Counted from the first letter of the stretch, positions 36,629-46,365 are shown. The stretch is 48,535 bases of DNA from Thiocapsa sp. (GCF_011390875.1 NZ_JAABRP010000012.1:1-48535); one strand, 5' to 3'. Numbers and translations: made by a program. Notes: generated from the letters alone by a model not told the origin.

Positions 36629-37990
36629 TCAGACGCCGTCGAGGGCCTCCGCGAGGGTCTTCACGGCAGTGATCTCCAACCCCTCGACCCCTTCTTTGGG
36701 GACATTTCCGACCGGCACGATCGCCCGGCGGACACCGTGCTTGGCCGCCTCGCGCAGCCGATCCGGACCATTGGGGACCGGACGAACCTCCCCCGACAGG
36801 CCGACCTCGCCGAAGACCGCGAGATCCAGGGGAAGCGGTCGGTCGCGATAGCTCGACAGCACCGCCATGACGAGCGGCAGGTCGACGGCGGTCTCGGTGA
36901 TCCGCACCCCGCCGACCACGTTGACGAAGACATCTTGGTTGAACATGGCGACACCGCCGTGACGATGCAGCACCGCCAGCAGCATGGACAGGCGGTTGCC
37001 GTCGAGCCCCAAGGCCACCCGACGCGGATTGGCGAGCGGACTCTCGTCCACCAGCGCCTGCACCTCGACCAAGAGGGGTCGCGTCCCCTCGCGGGTCACC
37101 ATAACCAGGCTGCCCGGGACCGCCTCGTCGTGGCGGGAGAGAAAGATCGCCGAGGGGTTCTTCACCTCGCGCAGACCGCGGTCGCCCATCGCGAAGACGC
37201 CGAGCTCATGCACCGCACCGAAGCGATTCTTGACCGAACGCACCAAGCGGAAGGCACCGCCCGGCTCCCCTTCGAAGTACAGCACGGTGTCGACCATGTG
37301 CTCGAGTACCCGCGGACCGGCCAGTGTTCCGTCCTTGGTCACATGGCCGACGAGGAAGACGACCGTATCCTGTTGCTTGGCGAAGCGGACCAATTGCGCC
37401 GCCGCCTCGCGCACCTGAGAGACCGAGCCGGGGGCCGATTGAAGCGTGTCGGTGTAAAGGGTCTGGATGGAGTCGACGACCATCACCCGCGGCCGCTCCT
37501 GCGACGCGGCCGCGAGGATCGCCTCGACATTGGTCTCGGCGAGCAGACGGATGCCCTCGCCGGCCAATCCGAGCCGGTGGGCGCGTAAACCGATCTGCTG
37601 GGGCGACTCTTCGCCGCTGACGTAGAGCACCGGCAGGCTGCGCGCCAGCGAGGCGCTCGCCTGCAGCAAGAGCGTCGACTTGCCGATCCCCGGATCTCCG
37701 CCGATCAACACCACCGAGCCCGTCACCAGACCGCCCCCCAGCACGCGATCCAGCTCGCCGATCCCGCTCTGGATGCGCACCCGATCTTCGGGGCTGACCT
37801 CGGCCAAGCTCTCCACGCGCGGGGACTCGGCCGCGCCTGCGTAACCGCCGCGCACGACGGGGCGCGCGATCTGCGCGGTCTCCACCATGCTGTTCCAGGC
37901 CCCGCAATCCGGGCACTGACCCGCCCATTTCGGCTGACGCGCACCACAGGCGTTGCAGACATAGCTGCTGCGGGTCTTTCGGTTGCTCAT
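36629..37990 (-). CDS. radA: DNA repair ATPase RadA
   Basis: RadA is a RecA-like branch-migration helicase. The 453-residue protein has the N-terminal zinc motif C-x2-C-x11-C-x2-C (C12, C15, C27, C30), Walker A GDPGIGKSTLL (near 96), VMVVDSIQTLYTD (Walker B) and the RadA-specific KNRFG. The C-terminus is a Lon-type domain (NVVGGVRITETAVDLPLVMAVLSSYRDRPLP). It is complete. Confidence 0.97.
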   Translation of the reverse strand: MSNRKTRSSYVCNACGARQPKWAGQCPDCGAWNSMVETAQIARPVVRGGYAGAAESPRVESLAEVSPEDRVRIQSGIGELDRVLGGGLVTGSVVLIGGDPGIGKSTLLLQASASLARSLPVLYVSGEESPQQIGLRAHRLGLAGEGIRLLAETNVEAILAAASQERPRVMVVDSIQTLYTDTLQSAPGSVSQVREAAAQLVRFAKQQDTVVFLVGHVTKDGTLAGPRVLEHMVDTVLYFEGEPGGAFRLVRSVKNRFGAVHELGVFAMGDRGLREVKNPSAIFLSRHDEAVPGSLVMVTREGTRPLLVEVQALVDESPLANPRRVALGLDGNRLSMLLAVLHRHGGVAMFNQDVFVNVVGGVRITETAVDLPLVMAVLSSYRDRPLPLDLAVFGEVGLSGEVRPVPNGPDRLREAAKHGVRRAIVPVGNVPKEGVEGLEITAVKTLAEALDGV

Positions 37991-38110
37991 CGGGCAGGTC
38001 CGCTTCGTTTACTGAACGGGCGCTATTGTAAGGCCGATTCGGCGCGCTCGATCCGACACCGATCCGGAGCAGGTTGGCGGCGCCGGCGGGCCTCCCCCGG
38101 GGTCTCGACC

Positions 38111-38139
38111 TTGACTGAAGCGACCCCGGACACTACTTT
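38111..38139 (+). promoter_or_regulatory. Possible cfa promoter (TTGACT-N17-TACTTT)
   Basis: A -35-like TTGACT (38111-38116) and a -10-like TACTTT (38134-38139) are 17 bases apart, about 75 bases before the cfa start, in the 226-bp gap divergent from radA. Confidence 0.45.
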
Positions 38140-38216
38140 GTTCCACGTAAAGACTTTGAATTCACTGTTCTTTGAGACGTCGGAGGCAAGACCAACGAAC
38201 CGCGAGGACCTGCGAC

Positions 38217-39485
38217 ATGAAGTCTGACAAGAACCCACTGTCGAACGGAGCCGCATCGGTCGATCGGGGCGCATGGACAGACAGCGATACTGTATGGCCG
38301 ATCGAGACTTGGCTGTTCAACCGATTCATGCAGCTTATCGGGGAACCGGCCATCAGCGTCGTCTTCTGGGACGACCGGGAGCATTACCGGTGCCCACACG
38401 CCCAACCTGTCGCACGCATGCGGTTCGCCGATCGATCCGCCCTTTGGCGACTCTTCGCCAATCCAAACTTGGAATTCGGCGACGGCTACAGCTCCGGGCG
38501 CATCCGCATCGAGGGAGACCTGGTCGCCTTCATCGAAGCGCTCTACGAGGCCAAGATCAAGCGGACCCGGCCCGGGATGATCCAGCAGTTCGTCAAGCGC
38601 GGTTTCGCCCGACCGCGACGCAACAGCCTCACGGGCTCGCGAGACAACATCCAACATCACTACGACCTGGGGAACGACTTCTATCGGCTCTGGCTCGACG
38701 AGGAGATGGCCTACACTTGCGCCTATTTCACCAACCCCAGCGTCACGCTCGAGCAGGCCCAAGCCGCGAAGCTCGACCATATCGCACGCAAGCTGCAGCT
38801 GCGACCCGGCGAGGAAGTGGTCGAGGCCGGCTGCGGGTGGGGCGGGCTGGCACGGCACTTTGCGCGTCGTTACGGCGTGAAGGTCCGGGCCTACAACATC
38901 TCGCCGTCGCAGATCGCCTATGCGCGCGAGCGGGCGAAGGCCGAGGGGCTGGCCGATCGGATCGACTACATCGAGGACGACTACCGCAACATCCAAGGAA
39001 CCTACGATGCATTCGTATCGGTCGGAATGCTCGAGCATGTCGGTGCCGAGCACTATGCGACCTTCGGGCAGGTCGTCGATCGTGTCCTCAAGGACGACGG
39101 ACGTGGCCTGATCCACTCGATCGGTCAGGTCCGCCCCGAGCCGCCCAGTTCCTGGAACGAGCGACGCATCTTCCCCGGGGCCAACCCCCCGACGCTGCGC
39201 CGGATGATGGACATCTTCGAGGGTCCGGGTCTCTCGGTGATCGACGTGGAGAACATCCGCCGCCACTACGCCAAAACGATCGAGCACTGGCTGGCGCGCT
39301 ACGATGCGCATGAATCGGAGGTCCGCGAGATGTTCGACGACTTCTTCGTGCGGGCCTGGCGGCTCTATCTCGCGGCATCGATCGCCAGCTTCCGCGCCGG
39401 GGCCTTGGAGGTCTATCAAGTCGTGTTCGCGCGCCCGGGCAAGAACGACATGGCCTGGACGCGTGCGCACCTCTACCGGGATTAA
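38217..39485 (+). CDS. cfa: Cyclopropane-fatty-acid synthase-like methyltransferase
   Basis: The enzyme transfers the S-adenosylmethionine methyl group to double bonds of phospholipid acyl chains. The 422-residue protein has an N-terminal lipid-binding region (FGDGYSSGRIRIEGDL), then HYDLGNDFY (148-156) and TCAYF. The SAM motif is EAGCGWGG (203-210), followed by YNISPSQIAYAR and GMLEHVG. The start at 38217 gives a family-like length. Bicarbonate-site residues typical of Cfa (Cys in the TCAYF region, a His in the MLEH region) are present. The TAA stop (39483-39485) lies in a dispersed repeat, and a flavoprotein gene follows. Confidence 0.9.
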   Translation: MKSDKNPLSNGAASVDRGAWTDSDTVWPIETWLFNRFMQLIGEPAISVVFWDDREHYRCPHAQPVARMRFADRSALWRLFANPNLEFGDGYSSGRIRIEGDLVAFIEALYEAKIKRTRPGMIQQFVKRGFARPRRNSLTGSRDNIQHHYDLGNDFYRLWLDEEMAYTCAYFTNPSVTLEQAQAAKLDHIARKLQLRPGEEVVEAGCGWGGLARHFARRYGVKVRAYNISPSQIAYARERAKAEGLADRIDYIEDDYRNIQGTYDAFVSVGMLEHVGAEHYATFGQVVDRVLKDDGRGLIHSIGQVRPEPPSSWNERRIFPGANPPTLRRMMDIFEGPGLSVIDVENIRRHYAKTIEHWLARYDAHESEVREMFDDFFVRAWRLYLAASIASFRAGALEVYQVVFARPGKNDMAWTRAHLYRD

Positions 39486-39567
39486 ACCGCGCCTCCAGCA
39501 GACCCGAGGAAATCTGCAAGGCCAAACACGGAATGAGAATGACGCATTTCACCCTGGACGCGGTTTA
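39483..39567 (-). repeat. Dispersed TAAACCGCG element, A unit (reverse); supplies a stop codon
   Basis: An 85-bp unit matching the reverse complement of the 36432 unit, e.g. GAGAATGACGCAT and CTGGACGCGGTTTA at the right end. Its first three bases are the stop codon of cfa. Confidence 0.85.
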
Positions 39568-39630
39568 AGCGTCGGCGCATCCGGCGAGCGGTGACCGACC
39601 CGACAGACGAGATCCTCGCGAGGACGGCTC

Positions 39631-40653
39631 ATGATCAAGACGAATGTCATCATCGTCGGAGGCGGGCCCGCAGGGGCGTCCTGCGCATGGCAGCTGCGCC
39701 GACGCGGGGTCGATTGTCTGATCCTGGACAAGGCGGTCTTCCCGCGGCCCAAGCTGTGCGGAGGCTGGATCACCCCCGAGCTCGTAGCGGATCTGGAGAT
39801 GGACATCGCGGCCTATCCGCATCGCTTCCTGACCTTCGAGGTCACCCGGGCGCATCTGTTCGGAATCGGTCTGACGATGCGCTCGCCGCAGCATTCCATT
39901 CGCCGTGTCGAGTTCGACGACTGGCTGCTCAAACGCTCGGGGGCCGAGGTAGTGACTCACCAGGTCAAGCGGATCGAGCGCACCGCGCAAGGCTACCGCA
40001 TCGACGACGGCTTCGCGTGCGATGCCTTGGTCGGAGCCGGCGGCACGGCATGCCCGGTGTATCGTTCGCTGTTTCGAGAGATCAACCCGCGCGCGCGATG
40101 GCTTCAGGTCGCCGCGCTGGAACAGGAGCTGCCGTATCACTGGGAGGATCCGGACTGCCACCTCTGGTTCTTCGAGAAGGGACTTCCCGGCTACAGTTGG
40201 TACGTGCCCAAACAAGACGGCTATCTGAATCTCGGCGTCGGCGCCATGTCTGCGCAGCTCCAGGATAAGAACGGGAGCATTCACCGGCATTGGGAGCATC
40301 TCGTCGCCAGCCTGCGTCGCCGTCGGCTCGTCGACGACAGCGTCGTGCTCGAGCCTCAGGGCTATTCCTACTACTTGCGGGACGGCGTGCAAACCATCCG
40401 AGAGGAAAACGCCTACCTGGTCGGCGATGCCGCCGGACTCGCCACCCGGGACCTGGCCGAAGGTATCGGACCCGCGGTCCGCAGCGGTATCCTCGCCGCC
40501 GATGCCATCGCCGACGGCGGCGAATACAGCCTCGACTCGGTGTCCCGCTATAGCTTGAGCGCCGGTTTGCCGCGTCGTGCGTTGGATTTGATGCTGTCGC
40601 GGCGCGGCTCCGTGACCTCGGCCGCTCGTCATCGCCAGATGCGCTCGGTATAG
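39631..40653 (+). CDS. Geranylgeranyl-reductase-family FAD-dependent oxidoreductase
   Basis: The 340-residue flavoprotein has the dinucleotide motif GGGPAG (10-15) and the family-specific [10 protein letters not shown] near residue 46. Distal FAD motifs follow: [15 protein letters not shown] and [25 protein letters not shown]. Members reduce isoprenoid or other double bonds (BchP/ChlP, archaeal GGR) or act as hydroxylases. It lacks the full length of BchP and has no photosynthesis neighbours. Its position 146 bases after cfa, on the same strand, suggests a substrate related to fatty acids or quinones; that is inference. Confidence 0.85.
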   Translation: MIKTNVIIVGGGPAGASCAWQLRRRGVDCLILDKAVFPRPKLCGGWITPELVADLEMDIAAYPHRFLTFEVTRAHLFGIGLTMRSPQHSIRRVEFDDWLLKRSGAEVVTHQVKRIERTAQGYRIDDGFACDALVGAGGTACPVYRSLFREINPRARWLQVAALEQELPYHWEDPDCHLWFFEKGLPGYSWYVPKQDGYLNLGVGAMSAQLQDKNGSIHRHWEHLVASLRRRRLVDDSVVLEPQGYSYYLRDGVQTIREENAYLVGDAAGLATRDLAEGIGPAVRSGILAADAIADGGEYSLDSVSRYSLSAGLPRRALDLMLSRRGSVTSAARHRQMRSV

Positions 40654-40687
40654 AATCCGCGTACCTCAACCCAAGCGACGACATCCC

Positions 40688-41635
40688 ATGGCCGGGGCCA
40701 GCCTGCTTACCCTGCTCGACGATATCGCAACCGTCCTCGACGACATCTCGGTGATGACCAAGGTCGCCGCGCGCAAGACCGCGGGCGTGCTCGGGGACGA
40801 TCTGGCGTTGAACGCCCAGCAGGTCCTCGGGATACGCGCCGAACGCGAGCTACCGGTGGTTTGGGCGGTCGCCCTCGGGTCGCTCAGAAACAAGCTGATC
40901 CTGATTCCGGCAGCGCTCCTCATCAGCGCCGTTGCGCCCTGGGCCATTACGCCGCTGCTGATGCTCGGGGGGGCCTTTCTCTGCTACGAGGGCTTCGAAA
41001 AGTTGGCCCACAAATTTCTCCATGACGAGGAGGAGGGTGAGCGCCATGCGGAGCTGACCCGTACCCTTCTCGACCCGAATGTCGACATGGTCGCGTTCGA
41101 GAAGGAGCGCATCCGGGGGGCGATCCGCACCGACTTCGTCCTCTCGGCCGAGATCATCGTCATCACGCTCGGGATCGTCGCCGGCGCGTCCTTCGGCGTG
41201 CAGGTGGCGGTCCTGACGGGCGTGGGTCTCTTGATGACCGTCGGTGTTTACGGACTGGTGGCGGGAATCGTCAAGATGGACGACGCCGGTTTCTATCTGC
41301 AGCAACGCACGGGCGAAGACCTCGGCACCCGATTCGCGCGACAGCTCGGCGCCCTGCTGCTCGCCGCCGCACCGCGTTTGATGCGCATCCTTGCGGTGGT
41401 CGGTACAGCCGCCATGTTCCTGGTCGGCGGCGGGATTCTGGTCCACGGAACTCCGGGGACGCACGACATCCTCCATCTCCTGACCCATGGTGCCGCCGTG
41501 GTTCCGACGATCGGACCGATTCTGGAAGCCCTGACCACGCCGCTGTTCAACGCCCTGGCCGGCGTGCTCGCGGGCGCCATCATCCTCGGTGTCGTCACCG
41601 CGGGCGCACGCGTCGCCGCTGTCTTCCGAACCTAA
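40688..41635 (+). CDS. DUF808/YedI family inner-membrane protein
   Basis: The 315-residue protein starts [46 protein letters not shown], the hallmark of the YedI/DUF808 family. Several hydrophobic helices follow, with a conserved [17 protein letters not shown] between. The function is unknown. The TAA stop (41633-41635) lies at the start of a dispersed repeat. Confidence 0.93.
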   Translation: MAGASLLTLLDDIATVLDDISVMTKVAARKTAGVLGDDLALNAQQVLGIRAERELPVVWAVALGSLRNKLILIPAALLISAVAPWAITPLLMLGGAFLCYEGFEKLAHKFLHDEEEGERHAELTRTLLDPNVDMVAFEKERIRGAIRTDFVLSAEIIVITLGIVAGASFGVQVAVLTGVGLLMTVGVYGLVAGIVKMDDAGFYLQQRTGEDLGTRFARQLGALLLAAAPRLMRILAVVGTAAMFLVGGGILVHGTPGTHDILHLLTHGAAVVPTIGPILEALTTPLFNALAGVLAGAIILGVVTAGARVAAVFRT

Positions 41636-41717
41636 ACCGCGCCCGGCCCGGTATGCGATGTTTTTGGACGGGACCGTCTCCGGCAGACTTAACGAACGTT
41701 GGAGCTGGCGCGGTTTA
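41633..41717 (-). repeat. Dispersed TAAACCGCG element, B unit (reverse); supplies a stop codon
   Basis: An 85-bp unit matching the reverse complement of B at 15234 (GATGTTTTTGGACGGGACCG, GTTGGAGCTGGCGCGGTTTA). Its first three bases are the stop of the DUF808 gene. It is the only B unit found without an A partner. Confidence 0.88.
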
Positions 41718-41800
41718 GGATATGAAAATTCACCGAAGTCCGGCTCGGTCGACCGTCGACCGAAAGGCGAAAGCCCGACGAACCCGGAGAAAAACAGTCG

Positions 41801-42436
41801 ATGCGCCCGACACCCCCGATACGATCATGGTTCGTCGGCAGCAGCAGTCTCTGCCTCCGGTATTCGATTCTCTGCACGATTCTCTGGGTGATCCTTTGCA
41901 CCGGGTCGATCGCAGCGCAGGAGATGGACGCGGATCTCGCCGCACGGATGCAGAACGGCGGTGCGGTTCTCCTCCTGCGCCATGCCTACGCACCGGGAAC
42001 GGGCGATCCTGAGGGATTTCGTTTGGATGACTGCGCGACCCAGCGCAACCTCAGCGATGCCGGGCGCGAGCAGGCGCGATCCATCGGGGCTTGGCTGCGG
42101 GCGCGCGGGGTCGAGTATGCGCGGGTCTACTCGAGCGAATGGTGCCGTTGCTTGGAGACTGCCGAGCTGCTGGGGCTCGGGCCGGTCACGCCGCTGCCGG
42201 CCCTCAACTCATTCTTCGAGCGCCGAGGGGATCGCGGACCGAATCTTGCCGCGCTCGAAGCGTTCCTCAAAGACCAACCTCCCAATGGCGAGCCCATCGT
42301 GCTGGTGACGCATCAGGTGACGGTCACGGCGCTCAGCGGCATCTATCCCGCCTCCGGAGAAGCGGTGTTGATGCGACTTTCGGATCAGGACAGGGGCACG
42401 CTCGAGCCGGTCGGGCGGATGGACTTCGGTCCCTGA
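41801..42436 (+). CDS. Exported histidine phosphatase-family protein
   Basis: The 211-residue protein has a long signal sequence (about 40 residues) and the RHG phosphatase core: LRHAYAPGTGDP (H61 phospho-acceptor), then DDCATQRNLSDAGREQA. The second catalytic His is in VLVTHQVTVTALSG. The APGTGDP insertion and DDCATQRNLS stretch mark a periplasmic-type subfamily. The substrate is unknown. Confidence 0.88.
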   Translation: MRPTPPIRSWFVGSSSLCLRYSILCTILWVILCTGSIAAQEMDADLAARMQNGGAVLLLRHAYAPGTGDPEGFRLDDCATQRNLSDAGREQARSIGAWLRARGVEYARVYSSEWCRCLETAELLGLGPVTPLPALNSFFERRGDRGPNLAALEAFLKDQPPNGEPIVLVTHQVTVTALSGIYPASGEAVLMRLSDQDRGTLEPVGRMDFGP

Positions 42437-42521
42437 ACGTCAGACCCGAACCCTGCGATGCGGCGGTTTGGAGGATGGGTTTCGCTATCGCTCTACCCAT
42501 CCCACGGCCGCGCCCCGGGCG

Positions 42522-43172
42522 TCAGGCCGCGGCAGCCAGCCCGTCCGGCCCCAACCGCGCCTTCAACTCCTTGATCCGCCTCGGGACCGACTCGGGATGA
42601 CTCTGCGCGCCCTTGAGCTGCTCGGCGAAGAGCTCGGTCTCGGCCCGGCCGACCTGCGTGAGCAGACGACCGAAAATCACGTTGACCTCGCCGGCCTCCA
42701 GCTCATTCGTGACCTTGAATGCCTCTTCCAGGCTCATCTCGGGGACGCGATGCTCGACCTCGCGCAGCGCGTTGAGTGATTCTCGCATCTCTTGGTCGCG
42801 CACGCTGGGCACGAACTCCACCGCGCGGTTGACGGCGACCTGGTACAGACAGGCCAACATCAGCCGCCCATGCTCCAGCTCCTCATCGCGCAGATCCAGG
42901 AAGAAACGGTGCACGTCGGGATTGGATTTGAAGCGCTCGGCCATAGCCGCGTAGATATGTGCCACGCGGAACTCGAAAAGGGCCGAGAGCTTGTAGGCAT
43001 TGCCGACGGCTCCGGGCATAGGCACACGCCGTGCTTGATACTTCTCGGCGATGCGCTGGAGCAGGGTTTTGTCCTTGCTCAGCAGCATCCCGATGAAGAC
43101 GTCGAGCCCGAACAGTTGAATGATCTTCACAGGGTTCTTGAGGCAGAAGCCTCGGTCGATCACGGCTTGCAT
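42522..43172 (-). CDS. Ferritin-like four-helix protein, unknown function
   Basis: The 216-residue protein starts at the ATG preceded by GGAG (7 bases). Helices carry carboxylates suited to a di-metal site: E67 in FEFRVAHIYAAM, E98-x2-H101 in DEELEHGRLM, and further glutamates near 157-162 and 178-180. This resembles rubrerythrin- or MiaE-type ferritin-like folds, but the final ExxH of a canonical diiron protein is not evident. The N-terminus has no signal peptide. Confidence 0.65.
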   Translation of the reverse strand: MQAVIDRGFCLKNPVKIIQLFGLDVFIGMLLSKDKTLLQRIAEKYQARRVPMPGAVGNAYKLSALFEFRVAHIYAAMAERFKSNPDVHRFFLDLRDEELEHGRLMLACLYQVAVNRAVEFVPSVRDQEMRESLNALREVEHRVPEMSLEEAFKVTNELEAGEVNVIFGRLLTQVGRAETELFAEQLKGAQSHPESVPRRIKELKARLGPDGLAAAA

Positions 43173-43312
43173 CTGGGATCTCCGCTCTTCGGTTCCGATT
43201 CGCCCGCTCGGCGTGCTCTGTCCGGGTGCATCCACGCGCAGACAGCCGTCCGGGTCGGACTGGGTTTTCCTCGGATCAGGATAGCCGATTCGGGCCCGGC
43301 GCATGTGCCGAA

Positions 43313-43777
43313 TCAACCGCTCCCGTCGGCACGCGCTGTATCGAGCCGCAGAGGCGCAGGCAGGCCCTCCGCCCGCCAACGTCGGTAGTCCGCCAGCACC
43401 AACGCATGGTCGAACGCCAGCACCGGCGGCAGCGCATCCGGCGGAAAGACCTGCAGGGCGCGCGCATCGTCCATCGCCCGCGGCTCGCCGCGCGCCTCGG
43501 CCACATAGACCGCGGTGACGGTATGGCCGCGCGGATCGCGCCCCGGATCCGAATAGACGCCGAGCAGGGTGCGCAGCGTCACCGCGAGCCCGGTCTCTTC
43601 GGCGGCCTCGCGGATCGCCGCCGCCTCCATGCGCTCGCCGACATCCACGAAACCGCCCGGGATGGCCCATCCATGAGGAGGATTGAGACGCTCGATCAAC
43701 ACGACGGGACGGCCGGGTCGGTCGACCAGCTCGATGATGGCGTCGGCGGCGAGTAAGGGTGTGACTGGTGCAGGCAT
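43313..43777 (-). CDS. Nudix hydrolase
   Basis: The 154-residue protein has a complete Nudix box GGFVDVGERMEAAAIREAAEETGL (first Gly near residue 43), which binds Mg2+ and cleaves nucleoside diphosphate linkages. The ADP-ribose/NAD-type form HGWAIPGGFVDVGE precedes it. The ATG at 43777 is chosen because the frame upstream is Arg-rich and unlike the family. The substrate is not predicted. Confidence 0.9.
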   Translation of the reverse strand: MPAPVTPLLAADAIIELVDRPGRPVVLIERLNPPHGWAIPGGFVDVGERMEAAAIREAAEETGLAVTLRTLLGVYSDPGRDPRGHTVTAVYVAEARGEPRAMDDARALQVFPPDALPPVLAFDHALVLADYRRWRAEGLPAPLRLDTARADGSG

Positions 43778-44132
43778 CGGGGCTTTCCTGGCAATCAGGG
43801 GAATCGGGGTGCGGTCACTGTAACGCTCGCGGCGGTATCGACCAACGACGGGCCAGTGGGCCGGGGCGTGTCCGGGCCGCGTCTCGAGCAAATGGCCAAC
43901 GCCTCCACACCGGTCAAAATTCGACCAGAGCCGAATTCGACTCCACCCGCCCGCGGCTTAACCGATGCCCGCACAGCTTATCCACACGGGCAAACACAGG
44001 CCCCGGGGACAATCAAAACCCGAAACTGATAAGGTCTCGATCGCCCTGCTCCTGCTCACAACTGACGCGGATCAATGCCGCAAGCCCGCGCAACAGCTAG
44101 GGTCCGATCCCCGACACTTCGCGGAGATCCCG

Positions 44133-45005
44133 GTGAGCAACCCCTTCGACCTCGACGACGACAACGCCTATCAACGCTGGAAAGAGCGCAAGCTCGCGGC
44201 GGCCCCGACCGCACTGACGGACCTCGTCGTCGAGATCGGCGATCCACGCTCGCTGAGCGACGCCGAGCACGCGGCCATCCTCGAGCGCTGCCGCCGGGCC
44301 AACATGGCCATCTATATCGGAACGAGCGGCGACGACCCGGACAAGGCGATTCCGGTCACCCTCGGCGCACGTTTCGGCCTGCACCGACTCGACCACAACC
44401 GCGGCGCCGACGAGGATGCCGTGACCTCGCTCACCGTGCAGACCGACGCCGCACACCGCAACTACATCCCCTACTCAGATCGCCCCATCGCCTGGCACAC
44501 CGACGGCTACTACAACACCTCGGAGCAGCAGATCCACGCTCTGCTCCTGCATTGTGTCCAACCCGCCGAGTCGGGCGGCGAGAACGCGCTGCTCGATCAC
44601 GAGATCGCCTATATCCTCGTGCGCGATTGCGATCCGGAGCATATCCGTACCCTGATGCATCCGGCCTGCATGACGATCCCCGCCAATGTGGTCGACGGCA
44701 GCGAGCTCCGCGGGGAACAAACAGGCCCAGTCTTCTCGATCCGCCCGGACGGGCGCTTGCACATGCGCTATACGGACCGCAGCCGCAACATCTTCTGGCG
44801 CGACGATCCCTCCACCACCGCCGCCGTGGCCCGCCTCAAGGAAATCCTACGCGCGCCGTCACCGTGGCATTTCTCGGGCCGCCTCGAGTCCGGATGGGGA
44901 CTGATCTCGAACAACGTGCTTCACACCCGCACCGGCTTTACCGATGGCCCGAAACCACGCTTATTGTACCGCGCGCGCTATTACGACCGAGTCAGCGGGA
45001 CCTGA
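44133..45005 (+). CDS. TauD/TfdA-family Fe(II)/2-oxoglutarate dioxygenase
   Basis: The 290-residue protein has the facial triad HTD (H122, D124) in IAWHTDGYYN, the distal H264 in NNVLHTRTGF and a downstream Arg (276 or 280) for 2-oxoglutarate. The GTG at 44133, with GGAG 6 bases upstream, is preferred to the upstream ATG at 43965, whose leader is not family-like. Substrates of the family include taurine and other small molecules; none can be named here. Confidence 0.88.
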   Translation: MSNPFDLDDDNAYQRWKERKLAAAPTALTDLVVEIGDPRSLSDAEHAAILERCRRANMAIYIGTSGDDPDKAIPVTLGARFGLHRLDHNRGADEDAVTSLTVQTDAAHRNYIPYSDRPIAWHTDGYYNTSEQQIHALLLHCVQPAESGGENALLDHEIAYILVRDCDPEHIRTLMHPACMTIPANVVDGSELRGEQTGPVFSIRPDGRLHMRYTDRSRNIFWRDDPSTTAAVARLKEILRAPSPWHFSGRLESGWGLISNNVLHTRTGFTDGPKPRLLYRARYYDRVSGT

Positions 45006-45137
45006 CGGTCGACGCAGGAACCCCCCGCCGCGTCGGAGCCCGTATCCATCGCGATTCGGAGTAGTCAAAGGGGGGCGTCTGGTGCAAACTCGACCCGCCA
45101 TGAACAACAATGACCCATGTCGGTGCACCGGCGTTCA

Positions 45138-45166
45138 TTGACGATTGTCGATGGTGTTCTTAACGA
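45138..45166 (+). promoter_or_regulatory. Possible promoter of the dctPQM operon
   Basis: TTGACG (45138-45143) and TAACGA (45161-45166) are separated by 17 bases, about 80 bases before dctP. No sigma-54 pattern was seen in this gap. Confidence 0.45.
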
Positions 45167-45243
45167 GACCTGCCGGCATCGATCAGCGGCGGGATACCGA
45201 TACCTATAAGCAAGCTCCAATCACCGAATCGAGGATTCGCACC

Positions 45244-46251
45244 ATGATGAGATCAGGTTCCCTATTGATCGGACTCCTGTGTGTCCTGTCTTTCGCGGTC
45301 GTCCAGGCCGACGAGCCCATCGTCATCAAATTCAGCCACGTCGTCGCCGCGGACACCCCCAAGGGCAAGGCCGCCGAGCGTTTCGCCGAGCTGGCCAAGG
45401 AGAAGACCGACGGCCGTGTCGAGGTCACCGTCTATCCCAACAGCACCCTCTACAAGGACAAAGAGGAGGTCGAGGCCCTTCAGCTCGGCGCGGTCCAGAT
45501 GCTCGCCCCCTCCCTCGCCAAGTTCGGCCCGCTGGGCGTCAAGGAGTTCGAGGTCTTCGACCTTCCCTTCATCTTCGATGGCTACGACCAGCTTCACACC
45601 GTGACGGAGGGGCCGATCGGCGACGAGCTTCTCGGCATGCTGAGCGATAAGGGCGTGTTGGGACTCGCCTTCTGGGACAATGGCTTCAAGGTCATGAGCG
45701 CCAACAAGCCGCTGCAGGAGCCCAAGGACTTCCGCGGCCAGAAGATGCGCATCCAATCCTCCAAGGTGCTCGACGAGCAGATGCGCGCCCTCGGCGCCAG
45801 CCCCCAGGTCATGGCGTTCTCCGAGGTCTACCAAGCACTTCAGACCGGTGTGGTGGACGGCACCGAGAATCCTCCCTCGAACCTCTACACCCAGAAGATG
45901 CACGAGGTCCAGAAGTACGTGACCAAATCCGATCACGGCTACCTGGGTTATGCAGTCATCGTGAACAAGGCCTTCTGGGATGGATTGCCGCCGGATATCC
46001 GTACCGCCTTGGAAGAGGCCATGGCGGAGGCGACGGTCTACGCCAACGAGATCGCCAAACAGGACAACGAGGATGCCCTCGCCGCCGTGAAGGAGAGCGG
46101 CAAGAGCGAGATCATCGAGCTGACTCCGGAGCAGAAGGCCGAGTGGATGAAACGCCTTGCGAAGGTGCACCGCGAGATGGAGGACCGGGTGGGCAAGGAG
46201 CTGATCCAATCCATCTATCAAGCGACCGGGAACGACATGGGCAAGCTCTGA
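45244..46251 (+). CDS. dctP: TRAP C4-dicarboxylate-binding protein DctP
   Basis: The 335-residue periplasmic binding protein has a signal peptide (about 22 residues, ending VVQADE). The mature start is IVIKFSHVVAADTPKGKAAERFAEL, and the family blocks are FRGQKMRIQSSKVLDEQMRALGASPQVMAFSEVYQALQTGVVDGTENP. The arginine of KMRIQ is the conserved ligand-binding residue of TRAP proteins. It captures malate, succinate or fumarate for DctQM. It is first in the operon, followed by a strong hairpin before dctQ. Confidence 0.95.
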   Translation: MMRSGSLLIGLLCVLSFAVVQADEPIVIKFSHVVAADTPKGKAAERFAELAKEKTDGRVEVTVYPNSTLYKDKEEVEALQLGAVQMLAPSLAKFGPLGVKEFEVFDLPFIFDGYDQLHTVTEGPIGDELLGMLSDKGVLGLAFWDNGFKVMSANKPLQEPKDFRGQKMRIQSSKVLDEQMRALGASPQVMAFSEVYQALQTGVVDGTENPPSNLYTQKMHEVQKYVTKSDHGYLGYAVIVNKAFWDGLPPDIRTALEEAMAEATVYANEIAKQDNEDALAAVKESGKSEIIELTPEQKAEWMKRLAKVHREMEDRVGKELIQSIYQATGNDMGKL

Positions 46252-46273
46252 TCGAGAAGGGTCCGATCGGATC

Positions 46274-46314
46274 AAGGCCGGGGCCGGGGCAAGCACGCCC
46301 CTGGCCCCGGCCTT
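46274..46314 (+). terminator. Hairpin between dctP and dctQ (likely attenuator)
   Basis: AAGGCCGGGGCC (46274-46285) pairs perfectly with GGCCCCGGCCTT (46303-46314). An inner GGGGC / GCCCC stem extends it. Such a structure would keep DctP more abundant than the membrane subunits by partial termination or 3'-end protection. Confidence 0.75.
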
Positions 46315-46365
46315 CTCCATTGACATCCGGGGTACGACCCCGGCCCCACCGCAGAGGTCGCCACG

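Noticed and set aside
39631-40653. BchP/ChlP geranylgeranyl reductase of bacteriochlorophyll synthesis
   Set aside because: Shorter than BchP, and its neighbours are cfa and a DUF808 gene rather than photosynthesis genes; only family membership is claimed.
43978-43986. Perfect DnaA box TTATCCACA
   Set aside because: A single copy in 48 kb is expected by chance and there is no cluster, AT-rich unwinding region, dnaA, dnaN or gidA nearby, so it is not an origin.
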